DNA of 16,906 nt from Dwaynesavagella gallinarum (lineage in GTDB: Bacteria > Bacillota > Clostridia > Clostridiales > Clostridiaceae), in NCBI GenBank assembly GCA_019120235.1, contig DWVN01000003.1, forward strand, positions 1-16,906. The letters are read 5' to 3'. Under the pieces are notes generated by a model, which saw nothing but the letters and a program-made list of their open reading frames with translations, searched no databases and was not told the DNA's origin. Within the stretch, counting starts at the first letter, position 1. The number at the start of each line of letters is the position of its first letter. The position numbers and the translations under genes were made by a program. Shown piece by piece: positions 7,763-14,320 of the stretch.

Positions 7763-8479
7763 ATGAAAAGATTAGATAATTTACTTGTTAATTCAGGATA
7801 TGGTAGTCGAAGAGAAGTTCAAAAAATTATAAGGCAGAAAAAAGTTACGGTTAATGGAGAAATTATAAATAGACCAGCGGTTCATGTTGATATTTTAAAA
7901 GATGAGGTTTGTGTGCTTGGGGAAAAAGTTTTGTATAAAGAGTTTGTGTATTTAATGTTAAATAAACCGGCAGGATTTGTTTCGGCAACTCATGATAAAT
8001 TTGAAAGAACTGTACTTGAACTTATAGATGATGAAGATAAAATTTTGGAGCCTTATCCAGTTGGGAGACTTGATAAAGATACTGTTGGACTTTTAATAAT
8101 TTCAAATGATGGAAATATGTGTCACAGGGTTTTATCCCCAAAACGTCATGTGGAGAAAAAATATTTTGTTAGAGTAGATACGTGTTTAAATTCTTCTCAT
8201 ATTGAAATATTTAGTAAAGGAGTTATTCTCGAAGATGGTTATAAATGTAAACCAGTTGAACTTAAAATTTTAAATTCAACACCAACTAGTTCGGAGTGTG
8301 AAGTTGTTTTAACTGAGGGTAAATTTCATCAAATTAAAAGAATGTTTGAAGCGATTAATTCAAATGTTTTATATTTAAAAAGGATTGAATTTTGTGGTAT
8401 TGAACTTGATGAAAATCTAAATGAAGGAGAGTATAGACATCTAACTGATGAAGAAGTAAATATTTTAAAATTGGTTTAA
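7763..8479 (+). CDS. rsuA: 16S rRNA pseudouridine synthase, RsuA/RluB family
   Basis: Members of this family isomerise a specific uridine in ribosomal RNA to pseudouridine. Residues 1 to about 60 form an S4 RNA-binding domain (MKRLDNLLVNSGYGSRREV). The catalytic domain carries GRLDKDTVGLLI with the catalytic Asp at 104, then LSPKRHVEKKY, and GKFHQIKRMF near the end. The LSPK-H-V segment favours RsuA (16S U516) over RluB (23S), but the split between the two is from memory. The 238 residues are of normal length. The ribosome-binding site is a purine run, GAAAGGGAAG, ending about 8 bases before the ATG. It is the first gene of a four-gene unit after a strong terminator. A TAAAAT at 7725-7730 is a possible but poorly supported -10 box. 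Confidence 0.9.
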   Translation: MKRLDNLLVNSGYGSRREVQKIIRQKKVTVNGEIINRPAVHVDILKDEVCVLGEKVLYKEFVYLMLNKPAGFVSATHDKFERTVLELIDDEDKILEPYPVGRLDKDTVGLLIISNDGNMCHRVLSPKRHVEKKYFVRVDTCLNSSHIEIFSKGVILEDGYKCKPVELKILNSTPTSSECEVVLTEGKFHQIKRMFEAINSNVLYLKRIEFCGIELDENLNEGEYRHLTDEEVNILKLV

Positions 8480-8490
8480 GGGAGAAATTT

Positions 8491-10686
8491 ATGAATTTGA
8501 AGGATTTTTTAAATGAAGAACAATATGAAGCTGTTACAACTATTGATGGACCTTTGCTTATTTTAGCTGGGGCTGGTTCTGGGAAAACTCGTACTATTAC
8601 ATATAGAATTGCTCACATGATAAAAGATTTAGAAATAAATAGTTATCAAATTTTAGCAATAACATTTACAAACAAAGCAGCAAAGGAAATGAAAGAAAGA
8701 GTACGTTCTCTTATTGGACAGGTTGCTGAGAATATGTGGATTTCAACTTTTCATTCTTTGTGTGTAAGAATTTTGAGAAGAGAAATTGAAAAACTTGGAT
8801 ATACAAAATCATTTACAATTTATGATTTTTATGACCAGAAAACTCTTGTAAAACAATGTATGGAAATTTTGAAAATTAATACGGATAATTTTGAAGTCAG
8901 TGAAGTAATTAGAAAAATTTCTAATTATAAAAATGAGTTTATAAAACCTAGTGAAGCTATTTCACAAGAAGTAGGCTATAGGGAAAAAATATTTGCTAAG
9001 ATTTATGAATTATATGAAAATAAATTACATGAAAATAATTCTTTAGATTTTGATAATTTGATTTTTAAAACCATTGAACTTTTTGAAAAGTTTCCAGATG
9101 TTTTGGCTTTTTATCAATCTAAATTTAAATATATTATGGTTGATGAGTACCAAGATACAAATTATTCTCAATATTATTTGGTTAAGTTGTTAGCTTTAAA
9201 ATATAAAAATATTTGTGTTGTTGGTGATGATGACCAATGTATTTATCAGTGGAGAGGTGCTGATATAAATAATATTTTGGATTTTGAAAAAGATTATAAA
9301 GATACAAAAATTATTAAACTTGAGAAAAATTATAGATCAAAGGCAAATATTTTAAATGCAGCAAACAAAGTTATTTTAAATAATTTAAGGCGAAAAGATA
9401 AGGTTTTAAGACCTATAAATTCAGATGGAGAAAAATTAAAATTATTTAAAGCGGGTAGTGCTGAAGAAGAAGCTTTGTTTGTAGTAAATGAAATTTTGAG
9501 AATTATGAAATCTAAGGGATATGAATACAAAGATTTTGGAATTTTATATAGGACAAATTCCCAGTCAAGAATTTTTGAGGAAATATTTGTTAAGCATCAA
9601 ATACCTTACAAACTTATTGGAGTTGTACGATTCTATGAAAGAAAAGAAATTAAGGATATTATTGCTTACATTAAAACTGTTGTAAATCCAAATGATGAAG
9701 TGAGTTTAAGAAGAATTGTTAATGAACCTAAAAGAGGAATTGGAGATGCTACAATTGATAAACTTTTTGAGTATGCAGAACAAAATGGAATTACTCTTTT
9801 TGATTCTATGGTTGCTTGTGGAGAAATTTCTACTATTTCTACAAGAACCTCAAATACAATTAAAGAATTTGTAAATATTATTTTTGAATTGAGAGAAGAA
9901 AAAGAGCTTAAACCATCTGAGTTTATTAAACTTGTCTTAAAAAAGGTTGGATATATAGATTTTCTTAAAAATTCTAAAGATTCAGAAGCTCAAACAAGAC
10001 TTGAAAATATTGAAGAATTTATAAACGCAGCAGTAAACTTTGAAGATTTAAATTATGGAGCATCTATTGATGAATTTTTAGAAAATATAACTTTAATTTC
10101 TGAAGTTGATAAGTATGATGAAGCATCTTCTTCTGTTACGTTAATGACACTTCATTCATCTAAAGGACTTGAATTTCCAGTTGTATTTATGGTAGGAATG
10201 GAAAATGGAATTTTTCCTAGCAATAAATGTTTTGACGAAGTAGATGAAATGGAAGAATCAAGAAGACTTTGTTATGTTGGTATTACTCGTGCTAAAGATA
10301 TACTTTATTTTACATATGCAAATTTGAGGATGGTATACGGAGAGACTAATTTTAGAACTAAGTCTAAATTTTTAACTGAGATTCCTAGAGATTTAATTGT
10401 TGATATTAATTTTGATGGTGATGAAAAAATTGTACAGAAAAATGAATCTTTAACTAAATTTGGAAAATTTTCTTACGATCAAAAATTTAATGAACCTAGT
10501 AAAATTAAAAATAATATTTCCAAAGATGAAATTAAAATTGGAAGAAAGATAAAACATAAAACTTTTGGTAATGGTATGATTGTTAAAATTGAAGATAATG
10601 TTGATGATGTGAAGTTGTATGTTGCTTTTGATAACAATGGAGTAAAAAAATTATTACTTGATAAAGCTCCAATTGAGTTTATTTAA
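8491..10686 (+). CDS. pcrA: ATP-dependent DNA helicase PcrA (UvrD/Rep superfamily 1)
   Basis: PcrA is the Gram-positive 3'-5' helicase that acts in excision repair, removes recombinase from DNA and supports rolling-circle plasmid replication. All superfamily 1 motifs are present: AGAGSGKT at 26-33 (Walker A), DEYQD at 218-222 (Walker B), GDDDQCIYQWRGA from 245, NYRSKANIL, LMTLHSSKGLEF from 551, and ESRRLCYVGITRAKD from 589. The last ~50 residues form the Tudor-like C-terminal domain typical of PcrA (HKTFGNGMIVKIED). The 731 residues agree with the family. An AAGGGAG site precedes the ATG, and rsuA ends 11 bases upstream. ligA follows after 17 bases, the common Firmicute pcrA-ligA arrangement, which argues for PcrA over a generic UvrD. 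Confidence 0.97.
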   Translation: MNLKDFLNEEQYEAVTTIDGPLLILAGAGSGKTRTITYRIAHMIKDLEINSYQILAITFTNKAAKEMKERVRSLIGQVAENMWISTFHSLCVRILRREIEKLGYTKSFTIYDFYDQKTLVKQCMEILKINTDNFEVSEVIRKISNYKNEFIKPSEAISQEVGYREKIFAKIYELYENKLHENNSLDFDNLIFKTIELFEKFPDVLAFYQSKFKYIMVDEYQDTNYSQYYLVKLLALKYKNICVVGDDDQCIYQWRGADINNILDFEKDYKDTKIIKLEKNYRSKANILNAANKVILNNLRRKDKVLRPINSDGEKLKLFKAGSAEEEALFVVNEILRIMKSKGYEYKDFGILYRTNSQSRIFEEIFVKHQIPYKLIGVVRFYERKEIKDIIAYIKTVVNPNDEVSLRRIVNEPKRGIGDATIDKLFEYAEQNGITLFDSMVACGEISTISTRTSNTIKEFVNIIFELREEKELKPSEFIKLVLKKVGYIDFLKNSKDSEAQTRLENIEEFINAAVNFEDLNYGASIDEFLENITLISEVDKYDEASSSVTLMTLHSSKGLEFPVVFMVGMENGIFPSNKCFDEVDEMEESRRLCYVGITRAKDILYFTYANLRMVYGETNFRTKSKFLTEIPRDLIVDINFDGDEKIVQKNESLTKFGKFSYDQKFNEPSKIKNNISKDEIKIGRKIKHKTFGNGMIVKIEDNVDDVKLYVAFDNNGVKKLLLDKAPIEFI

Positions 10687-10703
10687 TTAAGGAGTGTAGC
10701 CGT

Positions 10704-12686
10704 ATGGATGAGAAAATAAATCGTATTGAAGAACTCGTAAAATATTTAAATGAATGTTCTTATTCATATTTTGTTTTGGATGATCCGATAATTGATGATA
10801 AAAAATATGACAAGCTTTATGATGAATTGAAATCTCTTGAAAAGGAAACAAATCATATTTTGCATAATTCACCAACGCAAAGAGTTGGAGATGTTGTTTT
10901 AGATAAGTTTGAAAAATCTGTTCATAAATCTAAAATGTGGAGTCTTGATAAAGTTACTTCTTTTGAAGAATTTGAATCATGGCATAATAAAAATTTGGAA
11001 ATTGCAAGAGAAAATAATTTAAAAATTCCTACATATATTGTGATGCAAAAATTTGATGGGGCAAGTATAAATCTAACTTATGAAAATGGTAAATTTATAA
11101 AAGCTACTACACGAGGAAATGGAGAAATTGGAGAAAATGTAACAGAGCAAGTTAAAACAATTAGAAGTATACCATTAGATATAGCTGATAATTCTTCACT
11201 TGAAATTCGTGGAGAAATTATTATGACTAAAGAAGAATTTGAAAAATATAATAAAATTTCTGAAGTTCCTTTAAAAAACTTGAGAAATGGAGCTTCAGGA
11301 GCTCTTAGAAATTTGGATGTTTACGAAACTAAGAAAAGAAATTTAAGTAGTTTTTTATTTGATATTGGATATTTTGAAAAAAATAAATTTGGTACATATT
11401 TAGAAATGTTAGAATTTTTAAAAGAAAATAAATTCAAGTGTGCAGAGTTTAAATTATGTAAAACAATTGATGAAGTTAAACAGGAAATTAACAGAATTGA
11501 GTCTATACGAGATGGATTAAATTATGATATAGACGGTGTTGTTGTAGCTATAAATGAATTTGAACTTAGAGATATTTTAGGTTATACGGTAAAACATCCA
11601 AAATTTTCAATAGCTTATAAGTTTGAAGCAGTTGAAGGAATTACAAAATTAATTGATGTAGAATGGAATGTTGGTAGAAGTGGAAGAGTTTCTCCTACTG
11701 CAATTTTAGAGCCAATTGATATAGGTGGAATAACCATAAAAAGAGCGACTCTTAATAATGTAGATGATATTAAGAGAAAGAATGTTAAAATTAATGGGGA
11801 TGTTTTAGTAAGAAGGTCAAATGATGTAATTCCAGAAATAATTAGAGGAATAAGTGAAGATGAAGAATTAATTGATATAAATATTCCTAAAAATTGTCCT
11901 TCATGTAATTCTGAGTTGAGTCAAGATGGTGTTCATATTTATTGTACAAATACAATTTCTTGTAAACCTCAAATTGTAAAATCAATTGTTCATTTTGCTT
12001 CTAGAGATGCTATGAATATAGAAGGATTTAGTGATAAAATTGCAACTCAGTTTTATGAGGAATTGGATGTTAAAAGAATTTCAGATTTATATGAAATTAA
12101 ATTTGAAGATTTACTAAAGCTTGATAAATTTAAGGAAAAGAAAGCAAATAATATTCTTAATTCCATAGAACAAAGTAAAAATTGTAATCTTTCTAATTTT
12201 ATTTATTCACTTGGTATAAGAAATGTGGGACTTAAAACATCTAAAGATATTGTGAAGAAATATAAAACGTTAGATAAAATAATGACTTTAACTGAAGAGG
12301 AATTAAATGAAATTCATGGTATTGGAGATATTATTGTCGAGGATATTTTGAAGTTTTTTAATAATGACAAGGTAATAAATGAAATACAAAGGTTGATAAA
12401 TTTTGGAATAAAATTTGATGATTATGAGGAAATTGAGTTTATAGAAAATGAATTTTTAGGTAAGACAGTAGTTGTAACAGGTACAATGAAAAATTTTTCA
12501 AGAAAAGAGATAAAAGATTTATTTGAAAAATTGGGAGCTAAAACTTCAGAGTCTGTTAGTAAAAAAACAGATTATTTAATTTGTGGAGAAAATGCTGGAA
12601 GCAAATATGAAAAGGCAGTTTCATTAAATATTAAAATTTTATCTGAAGATGATTTTAATGAAATTTGTGAAAAAATAGGAATATAA
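10704..12686 (+). CDS. ligA: NAD-dependent DNA ligase LigA
   Basis: LigA seals nicks during replication and repair using NAD+. The 660 residues carry the Ia domain (YSYFVLDDPIIDDKKYD) and the adenylation domain with nucleophile Lys116 in KFDG. TTRGNGEIGE, EIRGEI and SIAYKFEA follow, then the OB fold (VGRSGRVSPTAILEP) and a zinc finger with Cys398, Cys401, Cys414 and Cys420. A helix-hairpin-helix region covers about 480-570, and a C-terminal BRCT domain about 584-657 (FLGKTVVVTGTMKNFSRKEI). The acidic residue normally two positions before the nucleophile is Met114, and the usual RGDG is RGNG. I recall similar changes in other clostridial LigA proteins. AAGGAG ends 9 bases before the ATG. The gene is in an operon with pcrA. 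Confidence 0.96.
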   Translation: MDEKINRIEELVKYLNECSYSYFVLDDPIIDDKKYDKLYDELKSLEKETNHILHNSPTQRVGDVVLDKFEKSVHKSKMWSLDKVTSFEEFESWHNKNLEIARENNLKIPTYIVMQKFDGASINLTYENGKFIKATTRGNGEIGENVTEQVKTIRSIPLDIADNSSLEIRGEIIMTKEEFEKYNKISEVPLKNLRNGASGALRNLDVYETKKRNLSSFLFDIGYFEKNKFGTYLEMLEFLKENKFKCAEFKLCKTIDEVKQEINRIESIRDGLNYDIDGVVVAINEFELRDILGYTVKHPKFSIAYKFEAVEGITKLIDVEWNVGRSGRVSPTAILEPIDIGGITIKRATLNNVDDIKRKNVKINGDVLVRRSNDVIPEIIRGISEDEELIDINIPKNCPSCNSELSQDGVHIYCTNTISCKPQIVKSIVHFASRDAMNIEGFSDKIATQFYEELDVKRISDLYEIKFEDLLKLDKFKEKKANNILNSIEQSKNCNLSNFIYSLGIRNVGLKTSKDIVKKYKTLDKIMTLTEEELNEIHGIGDIIVEDILKFFNNDKVINEIQRLINFGIKFDDYEEIEFIENEFLGKTVVVTGTMKNFSRKEIKDLFEKLGAKTSESVSKKTDYLICGENAGSKYEKAVSLNIKILSEDDFNEICEKIGI

Positions 12687-12741
12687 AATTCAAAAATATG
12701 GAATTATCTTTATATATTTTTAAATTTTAGAAGGTGAGTAT

Positions 12742-14172
12742 ATGAGGATAATTAAGGTTATTTCTTTAGTTATATTTTTCGTTTTTAATTTGATGTTTAA
12801 TGTATTTCAAGAAAAGGAAACTGCAAATTTAATTAATAAAATTTCTATTGGAATTGTAGATTTACCTGATAACCTTCTTTATTTATCTGATGAATCTTAT
12901 GTGAACAATATTATTGTAGGAAATTTGTTTGAAGGACTTGTTAATCTTTATTCAACTGGAGAAATTGTTTCTGGAATAGCTGAAAGATATACAGTTTCTG
13001 AAGATGGGTTATTGTATAAATTTTATATTCGAAATGATGCGTATTTTAGTAATGGAGATTTAATAACTGCTAAGAATTTTTTAAAGTTTTTTGAAGAGAT
13101 AATTAGTAAAGATGAAGAAAAGTTTTATTATGATGATTTGAAGTATGTAGTTGGGATAGAAGAATTTTATAATGGAAACATTACATTTGATGAAGTCGGT
13201 ATTAAGGTTGACAAAAAAAATTGTCTTAGCGTTGAGCTTAAGGAAAAAGACGATAACTTTCTTAAGAATCTAACTAAGGACAAGTTTTCTTTAAGAAATA
13301 ATTTTAAATATCTATATAATTACAAAGATTTTTATGAATATATAAGCTATTCAGGAGCTTATATGATAGATAATGTTTCCAAAGGTGAGGATGAAAATTT
13401 AAAAATAACTTTGAAACCTAATAAGTATTATTATTTGAACAATTATAAAACAGTTGATCAAAAAGTTTATTCTTTTGCAAATACAAAGGAGATAATTTTA
13501 GAAGTGTTTCCTACTAGAGAATTTGCTATAGAATCTTATAGAAGTGGAAAGCTTAATCTTGTGCTAGATATATCGTACAATGTTGTGGATAATTATTTTG
13601 ATTCTAAAGATTTGTACTATGTTCATAATGATTCTTCTAATTTGATATTAAATTTAGATGAGTTTAAAGATGAAGAAAAGATTGCTGAAGTATCTTTGAG
13701 TTTGGATGATGAGGATGAAGATCAAAGATTAGCAAAGGGTAATTTTATAAATTTTATAATAGATACAAGAGATGTTAGGTATATAAATGGACTTAATAGT
13801 GAAATTTTGCAAAAGTATGTTTTTGATAAAAATTATATTTTAAATAAATTTAAAGGATATAATTTTGAAGAAAATAAGGCATTAAAGATTGTAACTCATT
13901 CTGATGATAATTACATAGAACTTGCTAGAAATTTTAAAGAATTTTTAGAACAAGAATTTAATATATCAACAAATATTGTTGCTTTGGAAGATGAGTACAT
14001 AGAAAATGAACTTAAAGAGAGTGATTATGATATATTAATATCTCATTTTGTAGAAGAAAATAGTGATGATGTATTAAGTTTTGATAAACCAAATTTAATA
14101 TTATCTAGTATTGAGTTGAATAAAAATTATATAGATGGAAATGGAACTATTATTATTAATAATATTAGTTAA
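12742..14172 (+). CDS. Orphan, divergent family-5 extracellular solute-binding (OppA-like) protein
   Basis: Residues about 56-120 match the start of the peptide/nickel-binding family 5 fold: NNIIVGNLFEGLV, then GIAERYTVSEDGLLYKF, then NDAYFSNGDLITAKNFLKFF. The rest is weakly conserved. The N-terminus (residues 3-22) is a hydrophobic signal or membrane anchor, but no lipobox cysteine follows; the only cysteine is internal (KKNCLSVEL). The 476 residues are shorter than usual OppA proteins (about 540). An acidic stretch, SLSLDDEDEDQ, lies in the second half. No permease or ATPase gene is adjacent. The gene starts 55 bases after ligA with AAGGTGA five to six bases before the ATG, and ends the operon at a terminator. 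It may bind a peptide for another transporter or may have lost transport function. Family call is good; function is not known. Confidence 0.72.
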   Translation: MRIIKVISLVIFFVFNLMFNVFQEKETANLINKISIGIVDLPDNLLYLSDESYVNNIIVGNLFEGLVNLYSTGEIVSGIAERYTVSEDGLLYKFYIRNDAYFSNGDLITAKNFLKFFEEIISKDEEKFYYDDLKYVVGIEEFYNGNITFDEVGIKVDKKNCLSVELKEKDDNFLKNLTKDKFSLRNNFKYLYNYKDFYEYISYSGAYMIDNVSKGEDENLKITLKPNKYYYLNNYKTVDQKVYSFANTKEIILEVFPTREFAIESYRSGKLNLVLDISYNVVDNYFDSKDLYYVHNDSSNLILNLDEFKDEEKIAEVSLSLDDEDEDQRLAKGNFINFIIDTRDVRYINGLNSEILQKYVFDKNYILNKFKGYNFEENKALKIVTHSDDNYIELARNFKEFLEQEFNISTNIVALEDEYIENELKESDYDILISHFVEENSDDVLSFDKPNLILSSIELNKNYIDGNGTIIINNIS

Positions 14173-14179
14173 AGATTTT

Positions 14180-14230
14180 AAAAACAACTTTTATCTTTTA
14201 TTTTTAGATAGAAGTTGTTTTTGTTTTTTA
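14180..14230 (+). terminator. Strong rho-independent terminator ending the rsuA-pcrA-ligA operon
   Basis: Arms at 14180-14196 (AAAAACAACTTTTATCT) and 14206-14222 (AGATAGAAGTTGTTTTT) form a 17-pair stem with one U-G wobble and a 9-base loop. A TTTTTT run follows after one G. The distance from the stop codon is 7 bases. Confidence 0.9.
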
Positions 14231-14320
14231 CGTTCATGTGTGAATAAATTATTAAAAAAAAATTAAACTAATATAAAGTTTGATTATTTAATTAATGATT
14301 TTATTGGAGGTAAGCTTAGC

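Noticed and set aside
14249..14277. TTATTA-17-TATAAA as promoter of the FN3-like gene
   Set aside because: The -35 box is far from consensus and similar matches are expected by chance in this A+T-rich gap. A promoter must exist here after the terminator, but I cannot place it.
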